DNA of 64,000 nucleotides from Poecilobothrus nobilitatus (lineage: Eukaryota > Arthropoda > Insecta > Diptera > Dolichopodidae), in NCBI GenBank assembly GCA_947095535.1, contig OX352774.1:239965825-240029824 (forward strand). The letters are read 5' to 3'. This document shows positions 36,036 to 47,680 of this stretch, piece after piece. The translations under genes and the position numbers were made by a program. Position 1 is the first letter of the stretch; each line of letters starts with the position of its first letter. The notes under the pieces are model-generated. The model was not told where the DNA came from. It did not search any database and saw nothing but the letters and a program-made list of their open reading frames with translations.

Positions 36036-37566
36036 ATTTCTGAATTTAATAAGTTTTAAAATACTTTGCGGATTTATTATATCCAATATTATTTAAGAAC
36101 TTATAGTATATATTTATCAAGAGATTTCTGACGAAAATGTAAAAATAAACTTTGAAAAAAAGGGGCTAATTAAATTTTTCAAACTTAAAATGTTCATGTA
36201 ATATCACTAAAAAAATTGACATTTTCTTCTATTAAAAATTAAAATAATTTAAATATTTTAACTTAAAAACGTTTTAGAGCAAAAAATTTGAGTATTTTAT
36301 TTAAAGCAAAAAAAAATCATTAAATCACCTTTAAAATCCATTAACTCCAGTATTATTGAGCCTACAATCGTGACCCTATACAAAAATTTTATTTACATAT
36401 TATTCTCTACATGATGATAAATGTGCCGGCACTATAGCATCATGTAAATGAATGAATTATGGATGATGATTAATAAATGATGTAATGAATCATCGTGCTA
36501 TAAATACAAAAAACAAAAAATATTTTAATAAAATTCTAAATTACAAAGAATCACTTGTCACACTGTGATACAACCAATGAAAACCTTAGTAAATTTTAAG
36601 TATGTATGGCAATAAATTTCTTAAATTTAATATTGTTCTAGTGAACTTTAATTTTGGCGCTATACACATATAATCAATAGCAAGTTTCTTTCTTATTCAG
36701 TACTTTTTCAGTTTATATCATTTAAATTTTTTTAATATCTTTTACATATTAAAATTTATTGTCTCAAAATTTATTGAATTCATATTTTTATTTTTTCGCG
36801 ACATTACATTTTTTTTTACTTTTTTTTTTTTTTTCGTTAATCGCCTAATATTTTTTGCTAATATAATTTTTTTTTCTTTATTTTAAATTAAAAAGTTTGT
36901 CTTAAAAGACAGACAAAAAGAAATAACATTTTAAATTAATTTGATAATAACAAATTTAACACAACAGAACAAATAATATTACAACAATAATTTTAAAATG
37001 ATACTCATGAGATTATAAATCAAGTCCTGCTTCAACTCTCGAATTTAAAATTCATACAAGACAAACATAATTTTTATTTATTTATTTTTTTTTTTTTTTT
37101 TTTGACTAAAAACAAAATTTTTATAATTTTTAGAAAATTTTTTATGTAATAAAAATCTTTTAATATGGAAAATTAGAAAATCCCTTTCAACTGAATGAAA
37201 AATTAAACAAAAAAAAGTAAAAAAAAAAAAAAACAAAGAAAAGCGTCCGACAGTAATAAAAAATATTAAATTTTCTTAATACTATAGAATTAAAAACAGT
37301 CGTTTAATGTACCTTATTTTATTTACAAAATATTTAAAAACTGTATTTATACAATTTAAATATTATATAATTATCAAAATTTTAGTTATAATCATAGTTA
37401 AACTTTTAAAATTTATTTTTTTATAATATCCACATAATTTAATAATATAATTAGTGTTACCAGATGTTGAAATATTTGAAATATTAAGAAATCTTTGTTT
37501 TTTAATCATTCCTTATAGCGATTATTCTAGGAGACGTGCCATATTCCTGTATTTCATTTGACTGTA
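36036..37566. other. AT-rich stretch without recognised feature
   Basis: A/T runs. A patch near 36410-36500 is rich in 'atgatga' words. No gene recognised. Confidence 0.5.
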
Positions 37567-37790
37567 TGTAAAACATATAATTTAGAGGAATTTTGAAGTT
37601 ATTTACAAAATCAGGCTTTTAATAATTTGTTTAGAAGAGTTTTGGCGACGGCAGTCCGCAATTGTTGTTGAAATATGCGAGTAAAACATATAATTAGAGA
37701 GTATTTCAGATATGGTTACAAAATTAGGATTTCAATCATTTTTTTAGCAGGGGTTCGCTTGACGGCATCATTATGACTTATATATTTAAA
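37567..37790 (+). repeat. Satellite-like tandem pair (~113 bp)
   Basis: Two units start at 'aaacatataatttagaggaa' (37571) and 'aaaacatataattagagagt' (37683). Both continue with 'acaaaat.agg.ttt.aat.att' and 'tttagaagagttttggcgac' versus 'ttagcaggggttcgcttgac'. The same unit recurs at 46411-46500, linking it to the ~88-bp family described below. Confidence 0.7.
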
Positions 37791-40570
37791 TGTTAAATCA
37801 TTAATTAATTCTTAATTAAAATTAAAAATGTTAAAAAAAAAAACTGAAGAGTCAATAAAAATGAAAGAGGAAGCAAAAATTTCTTCCACTCTTACACATT
37901 TAATTTTTTATCAATAGTTGAAGGTGTACAGTAATTCAACAGTTTTATTATAAGATAAATCAAAATTCATTATATAGATAATATTTCAAATCACATTAAA
38001 ATAATTTAAAATTTTCTTTTATAAAATAAAAATCGTAAATTTTTATTTCAAATTTAAAACAAAAAAAATAACAAAACAAAACACATATAATATACGTTAT
38101 TAAAATAAAATTGTAAGTTTCCCAAGCATTTTATTTTTAACGATACCCCAGTTTTTAAAGTTTTCAAAAGAACGTGTTACAAAAGATAAAAAAAAAAAAA
38201 CAGTGATAAAAAAAAAGCAAGAAATATAGTAGAAAGTTTGGAAATTTATTCGTTTTTATTAAATACTGTTCTGGGGATTTTAACTTAGTTATTGTTGTTG
38301 TTATTAAATATTTTTTTTTTTATTTTCCTCTGAACTTTCATTCTTTTTTTTCCCATTCTTTTTGACTGTCTTTTTTTAATTTATTGCTTTTGTTAAACAA
38401 GAAAAACATTCCTTGAGAAATAGAAAGAAAATAATAATAAAATGAAAATGGAAAAACAGCAAAAATAAAAAAAAAAAACAAAACAAAAACCTTATAATAC
38501 TTACTACCCCATTAACCAGATTATATTCTACGGACTATTTTCAAAACCGACAACTATATGTACTATAACGAAAAAAAAATGTAATAAAAAACAATAAATG
38601 TACATAAAACTGTTGAAAAGCACAATGATTTAAGATATTTAATATTTGATTTAAGATCCAATTTAATAACAAAAAAAAAAAAAAAATAAACAAAGAAAAA
38701 GCCAATATAATGGGTTATTATAATAATTGTAATTGAAATTGCAGGATTTACAGTTTTTTTTTTTTAAATAGGATTTCCTTTTTCTTAAAAATTGTACTAT
38801 ATTTAAACTTTGGTTTAGCTAAGAATTTTTTTTATACTTTAGAGACTTCTCTTGATATAATGAAGCCAAATTCATTTCACTACTTTTATTTATCCATTTT
38901 AAATTTTAGTGTAAAAAGAAAGAAAACTAAATTTTATACCAGTCCCATCAAATATTTTCTCAGATGTATAGTATTTAACTGCAGACATTTTTCATAGATA
39001 TCGTGTGTCATTGTTAAGTATATCCTATATAATTATTAAATTAAAATATGGGGTATTAAAGGTCCTTTGAATCGAAATTGTAGAACTGAACAACGAAAAA
39101 ATCAAATTTTTTTTCAAAAATTTCTTTGAATTAGATTTATGTAGTTATTATTAGAAATGTATATTTCAATACTAAAAGAAATTTAAGAAATTGGTGTCCA
39201 ACCAAAAAATTAACATAAGCAAAAAAATAAAACAAAAATTTAAGGAACGGACATTCATAAAACGTTGGAATCTATCGTTATTTAAAAAAAAAAAAAAACC
39301 AAACGTTTTATACTAAAAAAAATTGAAAAAGTTTTGAGGCGAAAACTTTTCAGATTTTCATAGATTTTCATGTTATTAATTTTTTATTTTTGCATTTTTT
39401 CTCAGTTATGTTTTTTTTTTTTTCTATTTTTACGATTCTTTTAACTATAGTGGTGAAAAGTACACAAAAATTTTACAATTTGTTATGAGAATAATATTGA
39501 ATTGCCTAAAAATATGTTTAAAAAAAAAAAAATTTTTGTTTTATTTTTAAATTTATGATTTTTAATTAAAAAGAAAATATTTTTTTTTCTGTTGTTGAAA
39601 AAAAAACTTTTTTGTATTATTTAAGGTGCGGTTTTACATACATTTTTTATATAACAATTATGAAAAGTGATTCTGAAAATGTTTTAAATAAATTCTTAAA
39701 ATTCCAAAAAAAAAAAATAATATATATATTTTCACGTGATACTTCCATTAAAATAATAAGACTAAAAGTAAAATCAAAGTCAGTGTTTTTAAGGTGAAAT
39801 TAAAATAATAAATTACCCTAGAGATATAATTTATGCCAATCTTATGATTTTTAAATAATTTTCCTCTGTTGAAGCGGGTGAGTTGAATAATTGTTCGAAA
39901 TTCCAAAAAATTTTGAAAATAAATGATTATTCAGACTTCAAAACACGAAACATTTTTTTCTACGTTTTTTGAAACATTCATAGCAAAATGATTCCCACAT
40001 ATTAAATTACCATAAATTCTTACATTAAAAATATGCACAAATTCATTTAAATTCCTAAGAAAATTAAGGGAAACTAAAACCAAAAAAAAAAAATTTTAAT
40101 AAAATCATGTCTATATAAATCTATTAAACAATCAACAATAGTAATTAAACATTTTGAGTAGGTACCTTAAAAACGTCATTTGGATAAAATTTGTTATAAA
40201 ACAAAACAAAAAACGGATTCCTAAAAGGAAGAAATTTTGTTTTTCCAATTTTAAGAGTAAACCCTGATTAAACTTTAAATAAACTTTATTGTTTAAAAAA
40301 CAAAAAACAAAAAAAAAAACACAAGTTTATTTTTAAAACTAATTAGAAGTATAAAAAAAAAAGATTATCCTTCTTTTTGTAAAAAATATAAAAGGAAAAA
40401 ACAGAAAGAAAGAGGATACGTATTGAGAAATTTTATTATTATTGTTTTTTTTTTTTTTTTTTTTTTTATAAAAGTTTTATAAGTGTTAATGTCTCTTTTT
40501 TCTATTTTAATCTATTATTGCCTTTTAAAAGACTAATAAAACATTTATAGTTTCTTTGTTGTTTTGCTAG
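37791..40570. other. AT-rich stretch, possibly intronic
   Basis: Dominated by A and T runs. No supported exon or repeat. It would be intron if the exons at 32451 and 40571 belong together. Confidence 0.45.
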
Positions 40571-40746
40571 GTGCAGGGCAAAAATTTCCACATCCAAAAA
40601 TCTTATTGGAATTTTTAACTAACTGTAATAGAACAAAAATATCCTGGAGTTTTTATCTTGATGCTAAAGACAGAAGTTCTAATAAGACTTCTGACTGTTT
40701 ATTATTACGAATTGTGACTCATGGCAATGAGTCATCATTAAAATGA
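40571..40746 (+). CDS. Terminal coding exon, unidentified product
   Basis: A pyrimidine-rich tract and 'ttgttgttttgctag' form a good acceptor. The exon starts in phase 1 and reads (G)AGQKFPHPKILLEFLTNC, then 'NRTKISWSFYLDAK', 'SDCLLLRIVTHGNESS', LK and TGA at 40744. The composition is varied and not A/T-driven, which supports coding. Three N-x-S/T sites (NRT, NKT, NES) and two cysteines would suit a secreted or surface protein, which is inference. No known domain is recognised. A donor-like AACAG|GTATGCC lies about 90 bases past the stop, so alternative exon boundaries are possible. It joins in frame to 32451-32511 to give a 78-residue product. Confidence 0.55.
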
Positions 40747-42860
40747 GTTAAATCTCCACCTCCAAAACGATATATGTCGCAAAATTAATTTACTTAGTAT
40801 TTTGAACAGATAATACTGTTTTTGAACAGGTATGCCTGACAGGGCTTATAGCATTTTATAATCAACTGGAAAATCCATCTTAATTATCTAAGAATCTCGT
40901 ATATACATATAAATATATATTCTGCAATAAGAATATATTTTGAAATCAAGTGTTAATTTTATTCGAATTATTCTTTCAACATACATTTTACTCAATAACA
41001 AAGCAGTTCAAGCCGTCACTAACCAAAATATTAATAGTATGATTTTTCTGCCCTACAATTAAGTTTTTTTTACTTTTATATGTAACAAAAACATTTTCTA
41101 TTTGTAACTGTCTATAATTTTTTTTATACACTTTTTAGTTAAAAGAAAAACGTGTAAGAAAACCACCGTCTATAAAAAGGTTATTATAATTATATACTGT
41201 ATATTTGGTTACATTTTTCGTGGGAAAACACTGATGAAATAAAGCATTAATTTATCTTTTTTAACGAACGTTCCGTGTTAATTCAACTCTTCTTCACGAT
41301 TTTTTTTTATAATTCTTTGGCCCAAAGGGCCTTTATTTTCTGCACCATTTTATTACTCTTAACAGATAAAATAGTAGCTACTCAATAGTTTATATTGCAA
41401 TAAAAAAATAAAAAAAAGAAATTTAAATTCTTGCCTCCTAAAAGAAAATTTTAAAAATTTTATTGAAAATTTAAAATCAAAAGATGATCATTGAACTCAA
41501 AGAATTAAAGGACTATGACTGTCAACATTTCAATTATTAAAACCATTTAAGTCTAAAATTGTTCCAAAAAATATTACTAAGAAAATTTTGAATTTTCTTT
41601 TATCAAGTCGAAAATTTTTCTTCTTAGATTTAATATTAGAAACTTTCAGACAATTTTTGGCAATATCACCAAAAGAGTATACCTACAAATAAAATATGTT
41701 AGTTTCAATGTAATTTAAATTGAAAATTATAGGTATTGTAAAACTAATTTGCATATTTTTTTTTTTTATTACTTCATAGATATCATTTTAGTACTAAAGA
41801 ATAACTTTTTATATTATTTATTCAATAAAATTTTTAAAAATAATAATAAATTTAACCACCCATTCCTTTTTGTTATCATAAAAGTAGAAATGAAAGAAAA
41901 TCTGTTTAAGTCAATTTAAAAAACTAACATTCATTTCAACAAAATTAATAAAATACAATATTTATTCTCAACTTAACTTAATTCAACTTTTAGATAATAA
42001 AAAATAGTTAACAAAAAAAAAAAATCCTTTTTTTCTTTTTTTACATAAAATAATCTGAAAGCAGAGTTTTTAATCCCTTATTAAGTTTAATGTTTTTTAT
42101 TTCTTTCTCTCTTTTCTACTTTTATTTATTTAAGTTTTAACATGAAACTGCAATTTAATGATAATACCAATTAAAGTTGCACAAGGCAGAATATAATAAA
42201 TTTCAAAAATAATAGTATCTTTTTTTTAAAAACTTTCTAAAACTCTTTTGTTGAAATGATGTTTAATCCTATTTATAGTAGAATCTTTAAAATATATTTA
42301 CAAAAAAAAAAAAAAATACTTTTATAATCATTTAAGTTACCTGTCTATCAGTTGTATACGCTGTTTTATTTATAATAATCTGATTATAGAATTTTATTTA
42401 ATAAATATATAATAAAATAAATATCCATCAGTTCAATTATAAATTTTATTTTTATAAACTACAAAAAAAAGAGTGGAGTGTAAGAATAAGTGATTTGTTT
42501 TTCATTGAAAAATATGAAATAAAATCACTTGGTTCAAGTATTTGAAAATATTCAGTAATGACTTAGAATCAATTATCAATTTACTAATGCTTCCAATTAT
42601 TTTCCCGGCTGAATCTAATATATTCCAAATATACCTGACAATAATTAGCACATAAATTATTAAGATAGGTAGCAATTGTTTGTTCAAGATTGGTTAATTA
42701 GTAATTATAGTACCAACTGATAGTAACAACTATGTTAAATATCAAAAAATATCATGTTCCATTTATAAAATAAAATTCAACATCAAGCATGTCGTATATA
42801 AATATTTTGAATATGACAGGTTGGGTATCCTACAAAATCCGAATTCTTGAAATCAAAAGC
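40747..42860. other. AT-rich stretch without supported gene
   Basis: Contains a small ggcccaaagggcc palindrome near 41320. A minus-strand frame (about 42502-42630) follows a reasonable acceptor ('gtgctaattattgtcag') and reads WNILDSAGKIIGSISK, but it soon becomes simple. Not called. Confidence 0.45.
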
Positions 42861-43010
42861 CACAAAATCCAAATAATTTTTATTTTCAGCAATTCATAAA
42901 ATTCAAAAACCACATAATTCAAACATCACATAAGCTAAATACCACACAATGCAAACACTAGTAATTCAAACACCACAAAATCTAATCATGACAAAATCTT
43001 AACTCACATA
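42861..43010. repeat. Degenerate ~16-bp minisatellite
   Basis: About eight units of the type ccacaaaattcaaaca: 'ccacaaaatccaaa', 'ccacataattcaaaca', 'tcacataagctaaata', 'ccacacaatgcaaaca', 'ctagtaattcaaaca', 'ccacaaaatctaatca'. One unit is interrupted by a T-rich insert. Confidence 0.7.
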
Positions 43011-43039
43011 GATCGAAATGTGAGACTAGCTTTTGGGGG

Positions 43040-43160
43040 CGAAAGCCCCGACTGTTTAGCGTTATACGCTTTTTCCAGAATATTTATATATATGTGTATG
43101 TGAGATTTTGAATTAGGAGGGATTTTAAAGTTGAATTCAAAATCTGAGTTATACGCTATA
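43040..43160 (+). repeat. ~88-bp satellite unit, isolated copy
   Basis: Reads 'gttatacgctttttccagaa', 'gtgagattttgaattaggag', 'ggattttaaagttga' and 'caaaatctgagttatacgct'. The return of 'gttatacgct' shows one full unit of about 90 bp. Related units occur at 45095, 46385, 48955 and inside the element at 58994. Confidence 0.75.
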
Positions 43161-44556
43161 TATATATGTATATATATATGGTTTTATCCCCATATATATG
43201 CCCCAACCCGAGTTTTTATTTCTGATTTGCAATTTAGAAATAAGACCTCAGGGTACTATTTTTTTTTCCGTTCCTACCATCTGTAATTACATAAATATAC
43301 AGTAAATAAAAAAATATTTTTATGTCATAACTACTAAATTATTGCATACCTATATAATATATATACATACTTTAAATATTTAAATATTTAAATACAAAAA
43401 AAAGGATTTTCTTAAAAAAAAAAAATCCAAAAAATCTTTTTTTAAATTATATCCCATATTTTATGTAATTTTAAACTATAAAACAAACAACTAATACATA
43501 TTACATCGACTTAATATCGATTAATATCGATATATTTGATTATAGTTTTTCTATCTATCTGATCAATTAAAATTGAATAAAAATTTAATTTTAATTTTCC
43601 AGTCAATCTGATAAACTTAATCACAAATGTATTAAGTTTTTTCAACATATATATAATTAATAACAAAACATTTACAACAACCGTTATAACATTTTTCTTC
43701 AAGACAGATTTTTCATTATTTTAAAATATAAAATATGTATTTTTTTTTTCTATCTGCTGTATCCCACATTACAAACTTTACAAACTCCCACTTTCTGAAT
43801 ACATTTCCAATTTGTTTGACTGAAGAAAAAGTCACGTCATAAGTACATAAATTAAAAAGATTAAAATTGAAGAAGAGAAGAGAAATACAATCGTAAATCG
43901 TATTAAAATACGAGTTTTTAACATACAGATCGAAAGTTCATATAATATTTAGAATTGAAGTCACTATATACGACTATAATAATAAAATAACAAGCCTGGA
44001 ATTTTAAAATCCTTTTCCTTGAAAACCAAAACAAAAAATAAAATAAAAAGGAAATATAAGGATATGTTATATCATAGCATATTTTTTAAATGATATCTTA
44101 GAAAGGATTTGTAACTTTATTAGGTTTCTATGTTCTGTATCAGTTTTATATATAATAAAATAAAAAATAAAATTTACTTTAGATTATATTAGATTACTGA
44201 TAACTAATTACATTATTTCAAAAAAAAAAATAAATAAATAAATTAAATTTTTTAAAAAGTATTTCAAAAAAATATTTAATATATAGGTATAGGCAATAAA
44301 ATTAATGTTGATTTAATAAAAAAAATAAAGTACTGAAAAAATTATACAAAAATTCAATTTTAACTAAAAACATAAGATATAAAAATAATTTTCTTTAAAA
44401 TATTTGTACAAAAAGTTTGGTTAACAACACAAAATAAAATATAATCTCTTCGATAATTTTTTTTATTTTATTCAGGACTCTGGATATTTCTAAGGTAAAT
44501 ATTTCTTATATTATTTAAATTCGTTAACCATATAATTAGATAATTTAGACCTAATA
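43161..44556. other. AT-rich stretch without supported gene
   Basis: A short echo of the palindrome family ('tttagaaataagacctcagg', about 43225) is present. Otherwise A/T runs. Confidence 0.5.
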
Positions 44557-44668
44557 GGCCCTATTTCACATTTGAGTTGAAAAATAAGGCCTAATTCGTA
44601 AAATTTCGCGGTAGGTCTTATTTCTCATTTCAAAGAGAATTCAAGCCTATAGGCCTTATTTCACTTTA
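44557..44668. repeat. Foldback repeat with TTTCGCG core
   Basis: Arms are built from 'gaaaaataaggcctaattcg' and the complement of 'gtaggtcttatttctcattt', meeting at 'taaaatttcgcg'. The outer arms 'taggccctatttcaca' and 'taggccttatttcact' here are direct, not inverted, so the structure is rearranged. It is a relative of the cleaner palindrome at 45611-45710. Confidence 0.7.
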
Positions 44669-44759
44669 GAAATATTATATTATTCCAATTACAAATTTGT
44701 AGCTGACTGTAAAATCTGAATATTTTTAACAGGTTTCAAACAATTTTCTATATTCTGAT

Positions 44760-44965
44760 CAGCCCTGTCTTTCGAGCCACTACCTTCGCGTCCTTCCTTT
44801 CGAGCCACTCTTCGCCTCTCTCTTAGCCGATCCCTTCACAATTCTCTTCACACTTCCCTTGAAGGAACTGCTATCTCTGCTACTGCGCCCGTGCACAACA
44901 ACGGCGCCGGGAACGCAGGCGCGGGCGAATCGGCGCGGGGATAGCAGCCCTTATTCCTTCAAAAC
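44760..44965. repeat. GC-rich imperfect hairpin island
   Basis: G+C is about 70% at 44877-44950 in a window near 20%. The inverted ends are TTGAAGGAA-CTGCTATC (44859-44875) and the complement of 'atagcagcccttattccttc' (44941-44961). The interior is rich in GCGCGGG and GGCGCCG. Just upstream, 'ctttcgagccact' is repeated at 44769 and 44797 (28-bp period). No coding frame is convincing. It may be a small non-autonomous transposon or sequence of foreign origin. Confidence 0.6.
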
Positions 44966-45094
44966 AATTTTTTTTTTGTTTTCCATAAAAATGTATAAAT
45001 TTTCACAAAATTTATTATTATATTTCAGAAAGAACAGTCAAAATTGAATACTTTTGTATGGAAAGCTGAAAAATTATTTTTTTCCCCCATGATT

Positions 45095-45250
45095 TCAAAA
45101 ATTCTTTGTAATTAGGAGAGATTTTAGAGTTGGCTTCAAAATCAGAGTTAAATCAGCTTTTTTTAAATTATTTATAAATATTCTAGATAAAGCTGTAATT
45201 CTGATTTTGTAACCAACTATAAAATCCCTTCTGTTTTAGAGTCCTGCATA
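45095..45250. repeat. ~88-bp satellite units in opposite orientation
   Basis: Plus-oriented 'ttaggagagattttagagttgg' in pieces, with 'ttcaaaatcagagttaaat', is followed by the inverted form 'attctgattttgtaaccaac' and 'ataaaatcccttct'. The two units face each other around 'aaatattctagataaagc'. Confidence 0.7.
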
Positions 45251-45610
45251 ATTACGTATATTCATATTTCCGAAAAAGATGCAATCCAGATTTTTTAACC
45301 AAATTTAATAACTGAACTAAGTTCGACAAAATTATTACATTAAAAAGTGAAATAAGTTTGAATGTTAAATTTAAACGAAATTTTTTAATTTTTAACTAGT
45401 CGAACTTATTTCATTATGAAGAAACACTGACTACTGACGCACTTACACAGTGAAATATGCCAAAAAAAACAGAAAACATTTTATTACTTAAATAAGCTGA
45501 AATATATGAGAATTAAATTATAAAAGAAAAATATTAAAAAATGTTATTATTGGAATAATAAATTATTATATTGGAATAATAAATTATAAATTCCATTATT
45601 TTAAAAAATA

Positions 45611-45710
45611 ATTAGACCTTATTTCACTTTGGAATGAGAAATAAAGTCTAAATCGCAAAATTTCGCGAATTAGGCTTTCTTTCTCATTCGAAAGTGAAAT
45701 AAGGCCTATT
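45611..45710. repeat. 100-bp palindrome without spacer
   Basis: Two 50-base arms meet at 45660/45661. By hand 43 of 50 positions pair. The left arm contains 'ccttatttcacttt' and 'gaatgagaaataaa'. The right arm contains their complements 'aaagtgaaataagg' and 'tttctttctcattc'. The centre is gcaaaatttcgc. Confidence 0.9.
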
Positions 45711-46384
45711 ACGCTTTATTGCTCTAGGCTTTATTTCCCCCCGCCAACAATTGCATATCGACAGATTATTTAAAATTGCATATCCTTGAACACTTGTGAT
45801 ATCATTTTTAATAAACTAAAGTCAAAGTAACCAAGTCATTGGAGAATTTATTATAAAAAAACTGAAAAAAATAAACTGAAAAAGAAAAAGGACTTCAAAA
45901 GAAAAGTCAATTTCTCTAATTTCCAACCAGGTACTATATATATATTTCCTTTTTTTTTAGTTTTTTTTTGTCCAACATATAATATTACTATTAATAAAAC
46001 AAAAGTATTACTTAATATTTTAATTTTAAGAATTGAAGAAACATATTTCAAATCTCCAAAAACCAAAAAAGAGGAAACTAAAAATATGAGAATAGAACAA
46101 TATAAATAAGCGGGCGTAACACTTGCGGGCAATACTCAGATGACTAACATCTATTTCTCCTAAGTTCATTTATCAAAATACTCACAATGCAAAAAATCAA
46201 GTAGCAAATAACAATTTCAACGCTATACGCAAATATCAATTTTTCAAGAAATTACAAAATATATCTTTTTAGCAAGGATTATCTATATATTGAAATTAAT
46301 GTGTTAATACTCTTGAAAATTTGTTATTTTGTGTTGTCAACAATAGTAAAGTACTGTATTATAGACAATATTAAAATTTTCTAA
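45711..46384. other. AT-rich stretch without supported gene
   Basis: The minus-strand 93-codon frame at 45851-46132 is largely F, L, S and K and has no exon signals. A small 'gcgggcgtaacacttgcgggc' motif lies at about 46110, just past its start. Confidence 0.5.
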
Positions 46385-46720
46385 ATACGCATATATACCT
46401 AGCATATATGTATATGCGAGATTATGAATTAGGAGGGATTTCGTATTTGGTAACAAAATTAGGAATTCAATAAATTGTTTAGCAGAGGTTTGGCGGCGTT
46501 AACTCATATTATTTTAAATCCTTTATTGTTGAAATACGTACGTACCAAGAAACTACTAAGAAAAATTTCAAAACTGGATTTCAATAATTTGTTCAACTCT
46601 GGGTTTACAATTAAAATAATTAGAAGAGATTTTAGTTTTCAAAATCAGGGTTTTCTGTTTTTTCAGAATATCTATAAATAACTACATGCGAGATTTTGAA
46701 TTAGGAGAATATATGCGGCT
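46385..46720 (+). repeat. ~88- to 113-bp satellite block
   Basis: Repeats 'gcgagattatgaattaggag' (46412) and 'gcgagattttgaattaggag' (about 46686). Between them lie 'acaaaattaggaattcaata', 'ttgtttagcagaggtttggc', and then 'agaagagattttagttttca' and 'tttttcagaatatctataaa'. It links the 37.5-kb unit type with the 43- and 49-kb type. Confidence 0.75.
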
Positions 46721-47680
46721 TTTACAGAATATAGGTATAATTAATGTCTCCCATATACATACACTTATATTATTTCACGTTATTTGAAAATTTGTCCAAC
46801 GGATGTTTTGCAAAGTAAAAATTTGACATCTACCCTTTTTGACAAATGCGTTTTTGCGATACAACTTTTTTCTCCAGTGATTTTTTGCAAAGTGATATTT
46901 GCAAGGTGAGTTTAGATGCATTGCGTTATACCCTATAAATAACAATTTATATTTATTTTAATTTTTATTACTAAATTAAAACATGTCTGATTAATTTAAT
47001 AAAATGAAAATTATTCTTTAACAATTTTTATCTGTTCTTTTTTCTTCTATAATAATAGAAAAACGAATAATTTCCGCTTGACATTTAATATCATAAAATG
47101 AAAAAATTAAGGATCCAAAAAATATGTTAAAAAAAAAAAGAGTCACTTCACTTCAACTTGATTAATTCCAAATGTCATTTCAATATTATGACTTTTCTTT
47201 TTCTTTTTTCTTATTTTTTATATTTTTTATTATAGTATAACATATTTTTTTAAGTGTTTTAAATAAATTTATTTAATACTAATAAATATTTTATATTTTT
47301 TTATTTAGGTCCAAGATCTTTAGAATATGATATAACTTAAAAAAAAAAAATTCTCAATTTCTGTCTGTTTTCATTAATTTTTATTTGGAAAATTAACATT
47401 TTTAATAATATTTCTTAGATCATTAAATAAAATTTAAAACATTTTTTTTTATTAATCTAATATAATTAAGACATAATTTTTTTATTTATTTCTTTTATTT
47501 ATTGTATAATAAAATTTTAGAAATGTAATTTGTATTCGTATGGTTATTCTATTAAAATATTTTTATTATTTTGTTTAAATAAAAAAAAAAATTTTTTTGT
47601 AGTAGAGAAAAAAATCAATTGAACAAAATATACCCAAATAGAAAAAATTAATTTTCCAAAATATAGAAAATCTTGATTAA
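46721..47680. other. AT-rich stretch without supported gene
   Basis: The word 'ttttgcaaagt' occurs twice near 46808 and 46883. The rest is A/T runs. Confidence 0.5.

Noticed and set aside
42502..42630. Minus-strand exon reading WNILDSAGKIIGSISK
   Set aside because: The acceptor is plausible, but the peptide becomes simple, no donor is found and no family is recognised.
45851..46132. 93-codon minus frame as a membrane protein
   Set aside because: The hydrophobicity comes from T-rich codons. No start context, splice signals or motif.
47309..47341. Plus-strand terminal exon (GPRSLEYDIT, stop) after 'ttttttatttag'
   Set aside because: The branch-site-like 'tactaat' and acceptor are good, but ten codons are too few to support in DNA this rich in T runs.
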